A stretch of DNA of 64,000 bases. Origin: Schlesneria paludicola DSM 18645. GTDB taxonomy: Bacteria; Planctomycetota; Planctomycetia; Planctomycetales; Planctomycetaceae. The stretch covers positions 1 to 64,000 of the forward strand of contig CAMCMU010000008.1 of NCBI GenBank assembly GCA_945876035.1, read 5' to 3'. Positions 50,231-59,044 of this stretch are shown here, piece by piece. Under the pieces are notes generated by a model. That model made no database searches. It was not told the DNA's origin and was given only the letters and a program-made list of their open reading frames with translations. Position 1 is the stretch's first letter. Each line of letters begins with the position of its first letter. The position numbers and the translations under genes were made by a program.

Positions 50231-52342
50231 ATGTCCAAGTACGCCACGGAAAATATTCGCAACATTGTGCTTGTCGGCCATTGTGCTGTCGGCAAGACAA
50301 CACTTGCCGACCAAATGCTTTTCCGGTCGGGAGTCGGATTGCGGCCAGGCTCGGTCGATGACGGCACAAGCCGACTCGATATGGATGACGAATCCCGCCG
50401 GCATCATTTTTCAACCTCGGCCGCGATGATTCACTTTGAACGCCACGGAGTACGCGTGAACGTGATCGACACGCCGGGATATCCCGACTTTGTAGGGCAG
50501 GTGATCAGCGCCGTCTGTGCGGCAGAAACGGCACTCGTCACCATCAATGCAACCGCCGGTGTTGAAGCCAACACACGTCGCACGTTTGAGCTGGCCGGGA
50601 GGGCTCATCTGGCGCGCGTGATCGTGGTGAATAAACTCGATGCTGAAAATGTCGACTTCGTGAGCCTCGTCGATCGCGTACGAGACATCTTCGGCCGCCG
50701 TTGCATTCCCCTGAATATCCCCTGTGGGACAGGAGCCGCCTTTCAGTCTGTGACCAGTACGCTGACTGTGACGACCACGGAGCGGAATGATATCCGTATC
50801 GATTCGGCGGCGTATGGCGCCGCTGTCATGGATGCGATTGTTGAAGCGGACGAAGAACTGATGGAACGTTATCTCGCCGGTGAGGAACTTTCGGCGGACG
50901 AGGTTTGGGGCGGAGTCAACAAGGCGATCGCGTCGGGATCGCTAATTCCCCTCTTCTGTGTCAGCGCGAAGTCCGGCGTTGGTGTCTCGGAATTGATGGA
51001 TGCGATTGCCGACTTTGCCCTCACACCGAGTGAACTCGTCCGCCATGGAACCTTGGATGGCTTAGGAGATGTTGAAGTCGCCTCCGTTGAAGATGCGCCA
51101 TTGGTGGCACAGGTCTTCAAAACGCGCATGGATCCATTCGTTTCGAAGATGAGCTTCATCCGAGTGCTATCAGGAAGACTGACGAAGGATTCGATGGTCA
51201 AGGATATGCGATCAGGAAAGCCTGTCAAAATCCATCAATTGCTCGACGTGCAGGGTGAGCAGGTTGAGGCGATCGATGAAGCGCATGCTGGCGACGTGGT
51301 GGTCGTGGCCAAAGTCGATGAGTTTCAGGTGGGCGATACGCTCGTCGCGAGTGACAAAAATTTTGTTCTACCGGCTCTCCGCTTTCCGAATCCAATGATT
51401 GGACTCGCCGTGGAACCGAAGAGCCACGCAGATCAGCAGAAGATTTCAGGAGCACTGCATAAGATTGAAGAGGAGGACCCGACGTTCCGCATCACGCGAG
51501 ATTCACAAACCCACGAAATGGTCATGAGAGGAATGAGTGATTTGCATCTGCAAATCATTCAAGAACGACTCCACAAAAGAGACCGAGTTGATATCGTGAC
51601 CCACGTACCCAAAGTGCCTTACCGAGAAGCCTGCTCGGGGTGGGCAGAAGGTGCCTATCGCCATAAAAAACAGTCGGGAGGATCAGGCCAGTTCGCCGAA
51701 GTCCACCTGAGAATCTATGCCCTGCCGCCCGATGTTGAACCTGAAACGTATTTCACGCGGACTCAATTTGAGTCTCTCCGCGAATATCACTACAACAAAG
51801 AGCTGAACTTTGCCTACCTCGACTGTGTCTCCGGAGGATCGGTCCCAAATCAATTCATCCCGGCTGTTGAAAAAGGGATCGTCGACCGGATGGAGAAGGG
51901 GGTTCTGGCGGGCTATCAGGTTCAGGATATTGCCGTTGCGCTGTTCTTTGGCAAGGATCATCCGGTCGACAGTAATGAAGTGGCGTTCCGTACGGCCGGA
52001 AGCTGTTGTTTCCGTGATGTGTTTCTTCAGGCCAAGCCCTGCCTCTTGGAACCGGTGATGCACATGGAGGTGACGATCCCCTCCGATTGCGTCGGTGCGG
52101 TAACAAGTGAACTCAATCCCCGCAGAGGCCGGATGGAGGGGATGGACACACTCCCCGACGGAATGACGATTGTCCAAGCCCGCGCGCCACTGGCGGAATT
52201 GACGACCTATGGCCGTGCTCTGTCAAGGATCACCGGTGGACGAGGCTCGTTTACCCTCGACTTCAGTCATTATCAGCAGGTGCCTCTACAAGAACAACAA
52301 TTGCTCGTTGCGGCCAATCAGAGCAACCATACTCAGGAATAG
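50231..52342 (+). CDS. elongation factor G-2-type GTPase
   Basis: 703 residues with all EF-G domains. G1 is GHCAVGKTT (16-24), G4 is NKLD (134-137), and domain IV has HKKQSGGSGQFAEV. Two features separate it from translocase EF-G: the G3 motif is DTPGYPDF, with Y84 where the catalytic His normally sits, and switch I lacks the RGITI segment, having RRHHFSTSAA instead. Both are traits of the EF-G-2/EF-G II-like group (as in Thermus EF-G-2). The role in translation or ribosome recycling is not settled. ATG at 50231 has GGGGAG five bases upstream; the frame is open to 50087 without a better start. The window has another EF-G gene at 9027-11168. Confidence 0.88.
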   Translation: MSKYATENIRNIVLVGHCAVGKTTLADQMLFRSGVGLRPGSVDDGTSRLDMDDESRRHHFSTSAAMIHFERHGVRVNVIDTPGYPDFVGQVISAVCAAETALVTINATAGVEANTRRTFELAGRAHLARVIVVNKLDAENVDFVSLVDRVRDIFGRRCIPLNIPCGTGAAFQSVTSTLTVTTTERNDIRIDSAAYGAAVMDAIVEADEELMERYLAGEELSADEVWGGVNKAIASGSLIPLFCVSAKSGVGVSELMDAIADFALTPSELVRHGTLDGLGDVEVASVEDAPLVAQVFKTRMDPFVSKMSFIRVLSGRLTKDSMVKDMRSGKPVKIHQLLDVQGEQVEAIDEAHAGDVVVVAKVDEFQVGDTLVASDKNFVLPALRFPNPMIGLAVEPKSHADQQKISGALHKIEEEDPTFRITRDSQTHEMVMRGMSDLHLQIIQERLHKRDRVDIVTHVPKVPYREACSGWAEGAYRHKKQSGGSGQFAEVHLRIYALPPDVEPETYFTRTQFESLREYHYNKELNFAYLDCVSGGSVPNQFIPAVEKGIVDRMEKGVLAGYQVQDIAVALFFGKDHPVDSNEVAFRTAGSCCFRDVFLQAKPCLLEPVMHMEVTIPSDCVGAVTSELNPRRGRMEGMDTLPDGMTIVQARAPLAELTTYGRALSRITGGRGSFTLDFSHYQQVPLQEQQLLVAANQSNHTQE

Positions 52343-52381
52343 GGCTTCCTTTCAGGGGACGCGATCAAACCAAGCCCGTCA

Positions 52382-52413
52382 TCAAAAAAGAGTGTACACC
52401 TCTGCTTTTTTGA
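52382..52413 (+). terminator. A/T-flanked hairpin after EF-G-2
   Basis: Arms TCAAAAAAG (52382-52390) and its complement (52405-52413) enclose a 14-base loop, 40 bases after the EF-G-2 stop. The T6 run is within the right arm, as in weak bidirectional terminators. Confidence 0.45.
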
Positions 52414-52979
52414 GCAAATCTCGGGGATTCGCGACTCTTGGGGCTGAATGTGCTCCGTGCATCAGTCGCGGCACAAGGTTTTGGACACGCGTTAGTGCAC
52501 TCCTTGTCGGTAGGACATCAACCAGTCGCTCGAATCTCAGCAATCGCGCCCACGGATTTGGTGGGTGCCAACCGAACCATCCTTTCCGAAGGAGACTCTG
52601 CATGGCTCTGGCCCGTGGTGTGGAGACGGCAACTTGATGGCGCATTGGAAAAGCGAGCGAAGGTGTGGCAACAAAAACGGAGGAACTCCTCGGAATTCAA
52701 TGCTCGCACTGAGACGAGGTTTCGTTCAGTTCCAGAGCTAACGTTGTGAGTTGCTGACAGCATGCGGTTGGTTTGGACGCTGTTCTGCGGGTCAGAGGCT
52801 GTCACGCTTCTGCGATGCATCCCCCCCCCGTTTTCGAAACACATGGGTTCTCACGCCGATCGAATCGAGGCTGACACCGCTCATGCTGGACACGGCGAGC
52901 CACATGCGGAATCGGGCGTCCAACGGTGGAACGCGATCAAACCAAGACATTGATTCGCCGGAGTCGTCAGATCTCAAAG

Positions 52980-53016
52980 TCAGCAGGCCAGCATCGGGGT
53001 GATGCCAGCCTGCTGA
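52980..53016 (-). terminator. terminator after ppdK
   Basis: 16-base arms 52980-52995 and 53001-53016 with two central mismatches and a five-base loop (TCAGCAGGC paired with GCCTGCTGA at the base). It lies 41 bases beyond the ppdK stop. The minus-strand tail is CTTTGA, only weakly T-rich. Confidence 0.6.
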
Positions 53017-53056
53017 TCAAGTCACTGCGACCATGGGTCGGTGCATCCTCTGTCAA

Positions 53057-55792
53057 CTATTTCGCGGCCAATGCGGCTTGAGCGGCGGCCAGTTTCGCGA
53101 CCGGGACTCGCCGGGGGGAGCAGCTTACGTAGCTGAGGCCGATTTCGTGGCAGAACATGACGGAGGCAGGGTCGCCGCCGTGTTCGCCGCAGATGCCGAT
53201 CTTCAGGTCCGGTCGGGTTGAGCGGCCGCGCTCGACGCCAATCCGCATGATGTCGCCGACTCCCTCTTGATCGATCGTTTGGAACGGGTCATTGGCGATG
53301 ATGTCATGTTCGCGGTAGAAGCCAATGAACGGGCCGTAGTCGTCGCGGCTGATGGCCAGTGTCGTTTGTGTCAGATCGTTCGTGCCAAAGCTGAAGAACT
53401 CGGCCGCGGTCGCGATCTGGTCCGCGCGGACTGCCGCGCGGGGAACTTCGATCATCGTGCCGACGAGGTATTCCACCGTCGTGCCGGTCTCACTGAAGAC
53501 CCGTTCGGCCGCTTCGCGAATGATTTTTTCCTGGTGCTTGAACTCGGCAAGGAATCCGGCGAGTGGCACCATGACCTCGGGAACAACATGAATTCCTTCT
53601 TTCTTGACGAGGACCGCCGCTTCAAAAATCGCCCGGGCCTGCATCGCCGTGATTTCCGGATAAACGATCCCTAAGCGGCAACCACGATGGCCGAGCATCG
53701 GGTTCGATTCGTGTAACTCCTCCACGCGGCGTTTTACAGCATCGAGTGTCAGACCCGTCCACTTGGAAAGCTTCGGACCGAGGTCTGGTTGTTCTTCGAG
53801 GTGCCGATCCGAAAGGAATTCGTGCAGTGGTGGATCGAGTAGGCGGATCGTCACGGGACGACCGTTCATGCTGCGAAACAGTCCAGCGAAGTCCGCACGT
53901 TGGAAAGGCAGAAGTTTGGCGAGCGCTTCTTCTCGCGTATCTTTGGTGTCCGCCACGATCATATGTCGGATTTCGTCGAGATGATCGAAGAACATGTGTT
54001 CGGTACGACACAGGCCAATCCCCTCGGCCCCAAATGCAACGGCCTCATCCGCCTGACCGGGCGTGTCCGCGTTGGTACGAACTTTTAGCTTGCGGTACTT
54101 ATCGACCCAACTCATTAGTTGTGCGTAACGTTTGTAGGTCTCGGACTCTTCTGGCTTCAAAGTCTTCTGCACGAGAACCTGAATCACTTCGCTGGCCTTG
54201 GTGGCCAACTTGCCCTCGAAGACCTCCCCGGTGAAGCCGTCCATGCTGATGAAGTCGCCAGACTTGAGCGTCTTGCCCGCGACCGTCACTGTGTTGCTGG
54301 TGTAATTGACAGCAATCGCCGAGCAACCGACGATACAGGCCTTGCCCATCTGACGCGAAACCAGAGCGGCGTGTGAACTCGCACCGCCGGTTGCCGTCAG
54401 AATTCCCTTGGCGGCTTTCATCCCGCGCAGATCCTCGGGGCTGGTCTCTTTGCGGACCAGAATGATATCGATGTTCGGGTTCTTCTCGTGAAACGCTTCG
54501 GCTTCGTCGGCAAACAGACAGATGATGCCCGATGCCGCACCAGGACCCGCGTTGATCCCCTTGGCCAAGAAACGGCCTTCCTTCGTCGCCGCAGTTTTGG
54601 CGGCCGGATCGAAGATCGGTTGCAGCAATTGGTTGAGATCGTCGGCTGGAATGCGGCGTTTCTGCAACGCTTCGACATCGGTGATGAGTCCCTCATTCAC
54701 CAGATCGACGGCAATGCGAACGGCCGCAAAACCGGTGCGTTTGGCATTTCGAGTTTGCAGCATATAAACCTTGCCGCGTTGGATCGTGAATTCAATATCC
54801 TGTACTTCTTTGTAGTGTTTTTCGAGCTTCTTACCGATCGCATTCAGTTGAGCATACGACTCGGGCATGTCCTGTGACAGCGTCTCCTCGATCCGTTTTG
54901 GAGTACGAATGCCGGCCACGACGTCTTCGCCTTGGGCATTGATCAGGTAGTCACCGCAAAAGCCAGGGGTCCCGAGAGCACAGTCACGCGTCAGGCCGAC
55001 GCCTGTCGCACAGTCGTCACCCAAGTTGCCAAAGACCATCGCTTGAACGTTCGCGGCAGTGCCCCATTCGTGAGGAATGCCATACGTCCGTCGATAGACC
55101 ATCGCTCGGTCATTCATCCAACTGCCAAACACGGCACCGATCGCGCCCCATACCTGCTCCATCGGATCGGCAGGAAAGTCCTTCCCGGCGCGAGACTTGA
55201 TCAGTTGCTTGAACTCGGCGACCAGCTCCTTGAGTGCTTTGACCGAAAGTCCCGAATCCTCAGCGACCCCCTCTTTCTCGCGTTTGTGTTCCAGAGCGAC
55301 TTCAAACGGGTCGCCCTCCGTCTTGTCCTTGGGCTTGAGTTCGAGGACGACATCGCCGTACATCTGCACGAACCGGCGGTAGCTGTCCCAAGCCGAACGC
55401 TCGTTGCCAGTCTGCTTGGCCAAAGCGACGACCGTGATATCGTTGAGACCGATGTTAAGCACCGTGTCCATCATTCCCGGCATCGATTCCCGGGCACCGG
55501 ATCGACAGGAGAAAAGCAGTGGGTTCGTCGCTGATCCGAACTCAGCCCCCATGGACTTCTCGGCCTTCTTCAATGAGTCGAGGACCTGCTGCTTCAGTTC
55601 CGGCGGAAAGGTCCGGTTGTTCGCATAGTAATAGGTGCAGACTTCGGTCGTCAGCGTGAAGCCGGCAGGAACGGGGAGTCCGATGCGTAACATCTCGGCT
55701 AAATTGGCACCCTTGCCGCCGAGCAGCGTCTTCATGCTCGCATCGCCATCCGCTGCACCGTCGCCGAAGTAATAAACGTACTGAGTTGCCAT
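53057..55792 (-). CDS. ppdK: pyruvate, phosphate dikinase
   Basis: 911 residues; interconverts pyruvate, ATP and phosphate with PEP, AMP and pyrophosphate. The N-terminal ATP-grasp part starts with YVYYFGDGAADG and GGKGANLAEM, the phosphohistidine domain has TGGASSHAALVSRQMGKACIVG with the catalytic His near residue 473, and the C-terminal PEP barrel ends with FGTNDLTQTTL and CGEHGGDPASV (catalytic Cys). The domain order and length are those of PPDK, not PEP synthase. ATG at 55792. Transcribed alone with a hairpin after the stop; useful for gluconeogenesis or reversible glycolysis. Confidence 0.96.
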   Translation of the reverse strand: MATQYVYYFGDGAADGDASMKTLLGGKGANLAEMLRIGLPVPAGFTLTTEVCTYYYANNRTFPPELKQQVLDSLKKAEKSMGAEFGSATNPLLFSCRSGARESMPGMMDTVLNIGLNDITVVALAKQTGNERSAWDSYRRFVQMYGDVVLELKPKDKTEGDPFEVALEHKREKEGVAEDSGLSVKALKELVAEFKQLIKSRAGKDFPADPMEQVWGAIGAVFGSWMNDRAMVYRRTYGIPHEWGTAANVQAMVFGNLGDDCATGVGLTRDCALGTPGFCGDYLINAQGEDVVAGIRTPKRIEETLSQDMPESYAQLNAIGKKLEKHYKEVQDIEFTIQRGKVYMLQTRNAKRTGFAAVRIAVDLVNEGLITDVEALQKRRIPADDLNQLLQPIFDPAAKTAATKEGRFLAKGINAGPGAASGIICLFADEAEAFHEKNPNIDIILVRKETSPEDLRGMKAAKGILTATGGASSHAALVSRQMGKACIVGCSAIAVNYTSNTVTVAGKTLKSGDFISMDGFTGEVFEGKLATKASEVIQVLVQKTLKPEESETYKRYAQLMSWVDKYRKLKVRTNADTPGQADEAVAFGAEGIGLCRTEHMFFDHLDEIRHMIVADTKDTREEALAKLLPFQRADFAGLFRSMNGRPVTIRLLDPPLHEFLSDRHLEEQPDLGPKLSKWTGLTLDAVKRRVEELHESNPMLGHRGCRLGIVYPEITAMQARAIFEAAVLVKKEGIHVVPEVMVPLAGFLAEFKHQEKIIREAAERVFSETGTTVEYLVGTMIEVPRAAVRADQIATAAEFFSFGTNDLTQTTLAISRDDYGPFIGFYREHDIIANDPFQTIDQEGVGDIMRIGVERGRSTRPDLKIGICGEHGGDPASVMFCHEIGLSYVSCSPRRVPVAKLAAAQAALAAK

Positions 55793-56364
55793 GCCAATCC
55801 CTCACAAACCTGACTGCAATTCCACAGCCATTAGCAATGAAACATCCTGAAGAATCGAAACGTCAGTTGGACTGTTATCTGCCGCTCTTGACGCAGCTTT
55901 CCACCAACCAACGGACCTTCAGAGAACCATGCGGGACAGTACAGAAGCTCAAGCTCAACTTCAAGTCTCCGAGGAGGTTCAGGCCACGAACGAGGATTTT
56001 GCCAGCCGCCCACGAACCTGATCCCTGTCCCTCTTGATCGGCCTCTCCGACGTAAGGCCTGACCGATATCCAACTGCCTCGCAATGCGGATTGTGACACA
56101 CACGCCGTTCGGGGCGTGACCGTGGGTTCCCTTGTGGGGGGCTGATGCATCCCGTCCGATCCACTCGACAGACCTCGTTCCGCGAGACTCAGAACCAAGC
56201 CGTCCCTAAACGGTCACTCACGCTGTTTGTGACGCGAGATTCGGCACAGTGCACGGCAGCTCGAGCGGTGGCAAACCTGCGTTGCCCAGCCAATTTTGGC
56301 AGTCGGTTTGTCATCGAGGGTGGACATGGTTGTGCACCACAACCGTTGTTCGGAATCGCGTTAG
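55793..56364. other. intergenic, no supported gene
   Basis: About 570 bases upstream of ppdK and downstream of the MFS gene. The ppdK promoter must lie at its left end. No hairpin or domain-bearing frame recognised. Confidence 0.5.
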
Positions 56365-57582
56365 TTAGCGCGTGGAGGTTGGGTCGATCACGGCCGGAGG
56401 TGCCGAGGGTAGTTTTGGCAGGCCAGCTGCTAAAATGCCGAATAAGGGAAGATAGGCACATACCTGAAACAGGTATTCGATACTCGTCTGGTCTGCTAGC
56501 CGGCCTAAAGCTGCCGACGCCACTCCGCTGATACTGAAGGCTAGGCCGAAGAACAAGCCGGCAACCGTGCCAATATTTCCCGGCAGAAGTTCTTGAGCAA
56601 ACACGAGGATTGTCGAAAAGGCGGACGCTAAAATCGCTCCGGCACAGGCACTCAGAATGACGGTCCCTACCAAGCCAACATGAGGCAGAGCCATCGAAAA
56701 AGGAGCGGCCCCAAGAATTGAAAACCAGATCACCACCTTGCGACCAAATCGATCACCGAGTGGCCCACCAAAAATCGTACCCACAGCAACCGAAAAGAGA
56801 AACACAAACAGACAGACCTGAGAGGCTTGGACAGAAAGACGGAATTTGCTCATCAGATAAAATGTGTAAAAGTTTGTGAAATTTGCCAGATAAAAATACT
56901 TAGAAATAATCAGCACGAGCAGGATCAGTAATGCAGGAACGATTTGGGAAGCGGGGAGGAACGATTTGTGGAGGCGCTGCAAAATTTGAGGGTTCTGCTT
57001 GGCTCGGCGAACATGCGTTTGACTCCATGAACCCACGCGTATGAGCACGACCATTCCAAGGATGGCCAGAAGCGAAAACCAAGCAATCGACGACTGACCG
57101 TGGGGGACGATGATCCCGGCGGCGAGCAACGGTCCCAGCGAGGTCCCCAGATTTCCACCGACCTGAAACAGAGACTGTGCCAAACCGTATCTGCCCCCCG
57201 AGGCCAGATGTGCCACCCGTGATGCCTCGGGATGAAACACGGATGACCCAATACCAACCAAAGCGGCCGAGAGGAGCATCGCTTCTAGGCGGACTGCCTG
57301 AGAAAGAATCAGCAGGCCAACGAGTGTAAACCCCATTCCCACTGCCAGTGAGTAGGGTTGCGGCCGACGGTCTGCATAGAAACCGATCATCGGCTGCAAA
57401 ACCGATGCGGTCATCTGCAGCGTGAATGAAATCAAGCCGATTTGCGTGAAGCTGAGTTGAAACGATTCCTGCAAGACAGGAAATATGGCTGGAAGTACCG
57501 ACTGAATCGTGTCGTTGAGCAGATGCGAAAAGCTCAGTGCATACAGGATTTGCAACGAAGTCTGGGATGTTTTGCTGACCAC
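56365..57582 (-). CDS. MFS transporter, Fsr (fosmidomycin resistance)-like
   Basis: 405 residues with about twelve membrane spans. The N-terminus SFSHLLNDTIQSVLPAIFPVLQESFQLSFTQIG matches the fosmidomycin-resistance branch of the major facilitator superfamily, as do GIGSSVFHPEASRVAHLASGGRYGLAQSLFQVGGNLG and GGPLGDRFGRK. Members export antibiotics such as fosmidomycin, but natural substrates are mostly unknown. The start is a GTG at 57582. It stands alone between ppdK and tpx. Confidence 0.88.
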   Translation of the reverse strand: MVSKTSQTSLQILYALSFSHLLNDTIQSVLPAIFPVLQESFQLSFTQIGLISFTLQMTASVLQPMIGFYADRRPQPYSLAVGMGFTLVGLLILSQAVRLEAMLLSAALVGIGSSVFHPEASRVAHLASGGRYGLAQSLFQVGGNLGTSLGPLLAAGIIVPHGQSSIAWFSLLAILGMVVLIRVGSWSQTHVRRAKQNPQILQRLHKSFLPASQIVPALLILLVLIISKYFYLANFTNFYTFYLMSKFRLSVQASQVCLFVFLFSVAVGTIFGGPLGDRFGRKVVIWFSILGAAPFSMALPHVGLVGTVILSACAGAILASAFSTILVFAQELLPGNIGTVAGLFFGLAFSISGVASAALGRLADQTSIEYLFQVCAYLPLFGILAAGLPKLPSAPPAVIDPTSTR

Positions 57583-57924
57583 AACGGTGGCTTTCCCGGT
57601 TCACACAGGGCAGGATTCAGGTTTCTGGGCTATTCACCGTCACTCGAAAATATCCCGGATTTCATGCCAAGATGTGACAACCAAGACCTCGGGAGGAGTG
57701 TTCGCTGGCGATCCGACCGGTGACGACTAGGAGGCTCTTGCTTGCCATTTGTGTCGGTGACCGACGTCAGACACAGGAGTCATGGCTTGGTGGTTTCCTC
57801 AGTGGCCTGATCCCGCGATCAAGCCACTGAGAGGAGCCTGTTTTTGTCAAACGATTTTCATCTAGCGTGAGACCCTCCGTCCGTTGTGCAGCGGATTCAA
57901 AGTCGGTTTTTAACGTGCGAAGAT
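57583..57924. other. intergenic with one hairpin
   Basis: About 340 bases between two minus-strand genes; it contains the hairpin at 57798-57831 and should contain the MFS promoter. Confidence 0.5.
57798..57831 (-). terminator. hairpin after tpx
   Basis: 15-base arms 57798-57812 (CTCAGTGGCCTGATC) and 57817-57831 with one G-U pair and a four-base CCGC loop. It lies 94 bases beyond the tpx stop. No T-run follows on the minus strand. Confidence 0.55.
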
Positions 57925-58437
57925 CTAACCCTTGGCTGAGACCAGTGCCGCTTCGTAGTTCGGGTGGTCAGCGATCTCTTTGACGTATTCAACGTAGGTC
58001 AGTTTTCCGGCAGCGTTGACCACAAAAATTGCTCTGGAAAAGCAGCGGTCGAGAGGGCCGCCGGCAATCAGCACGCCGTAGTCGTACCCGAATTCGGTGC
58101 AGCGGTGTGCACTCAGAGTCTTCGCGGTCTCGACGCCTTCGGCTCCGCACCAACGTTTGGCACCAAACGGCAAGTCCATGCTGACGACCAAAACTTCGGC
58201 GTTCGGCAGTTTCTTGGCTTCGTCATTGAATCGCTTGGTCTCTGCATGGCAAACGGGGGTGTCGAGCGACGGAATCGTGGCGATGATTCGAGTCTTCCCC
58301 GTACTTGAGGCAAGTGTCACTTCGGCCAGACTGTTGTCCTGAAGCTTAAAATCGGGTGCGTCGTCGCCAACTTTCAATTCCCGGCCCTTGAGATCAACAG
58401 AATTTCCCTTCAGGGTCGTGGCTGCCATACGCTTCAT
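57925..58437 (-). CDS. tpx: thiol peroxidase Tpx
   Basis: 170-residue peroxiredoxin (Tpx subgroup) that reduces hydroperoxides with thioredoxin. The peroxidatic cysteine is C63 in PSLDTPVCHAETKRF and the resolving cysteine is C97 in AKRWCGAEG, matching the two-cysteine Tpx pattern. The ending YVEYVKEIADHPNYEAAL is conserved. ATG at 58437 has AAGGAA eight bases upstream; a second ATG lies three codons on. The thioredoxin-fold protein CnoX in this window is not linked to it. Confidence 0.95.
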   Translation of the reverse strand: MKRMAATTLKGNSVDLKGRELKVGDDAPDFKLQDNSLAEVTLASSTGKTRIIATIPSLDTPVCHAETKRFNDEAKKLPNAEVLVVSMDLPFGAKRWCGAEGVETAKTLSAHRCTEFGYDYGVLIAGGPLDRCFSRAIFVVNAAGKLTYVEYVKEIADHPNYEAALVSAKG

Positions 58438-59044
58438 CAGTCGTGTTCCTTATAAAGAATGCTATTTCGTCAGAGCTCAAGATGTGGGATCGTTTCAGCG
58501 ACTCGTCACGGGACGCAGTATCTCAGGCTGGGATTGAGTTGCAAGCATGGTCATCGAGGAAAAATCCGTTGCCGAGATCCGCCGGAGCATGGAACTGCAT
58601 AGGTGCGTTGTCCTCGCGAATGTTTTGGATTCAGACCAACGGTTGTTCCAAGCCTGTGGTGGTGGGACGTGCGATGGATCAAACGACCGGACGGCAGTCG
58701 TCGCAATCCGGTCATTCATGGCCGGATGATCTTGAGGCGACGAATAGTCGTTTTTTTGGGTTTCGGTACGGTTCACGTCGTCGGCGATGACTTCATTCTT
58801 GGATTTGCCAGCAGTGGATCGAGGGACATGCGGTTTTCGAGGATTCACAGATCCCGCAACGCGAAGGCCGCCAGACCGATGACGCGTAAGACATGAGTCA
58901 TCGGTCTGGCTCTTGTGATAGCCCGTCCACTTGTGATTGTGGACCGGTGGAGGGGAGGGCAAGTTTTGGGCAGAGTTAGCCGAAGAGACTCGAGTACGAG
59001 ACGTGCTCTTCAAGACTTCCTGCGTGCGTGATAGTGTATGAGGT
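58438..59044. other. intergenic between divergent tpx and mnmG
   Basis: About 600 bases with a strong inverted repeat at 58870-58910. Short frames on both strands lack domains. Confidence 0.5.
58870..58910. terminator. 14-bp inverted repeat upstream of mnmG
   Basis: Perfect arms GCCAGACCGATGAC (58870-58883) and complement (58897-58910), 13-base loop, followed by TCTTGTGAT. With no gene ending here on the plus strand, it may be a leftover terminator or a leader structure 135 bases before mnmG. Confidence 0.5.

Larger units (their letters stand above)
52343..53056. other. intergenic between convergent EF-G-2 and ppdK genes
   Basis: About 710 bases with two hairpins (52382-52413 and 52980-53016). 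A 16-bp direct repeat ACGCGATCAAACCAAG occurs at 52359-52374 and 52931-52946, and a run of nine C at 52821-52829. No supported gene. Confidence 0.5.

Noticed and set aside
52821..52829. Run of nine C as a possible phase-variable tract
   Set aside because: It lies in non-coding DNA far from any promoter or start codon.
52359..52946. 16-bp direct repeat ACGCGATCAAACCAAG flanking about 570 bases, considered as mobile-element ends
   Set aside because: No transposase, terminal inverted repeat or target-site pattern between the copies.
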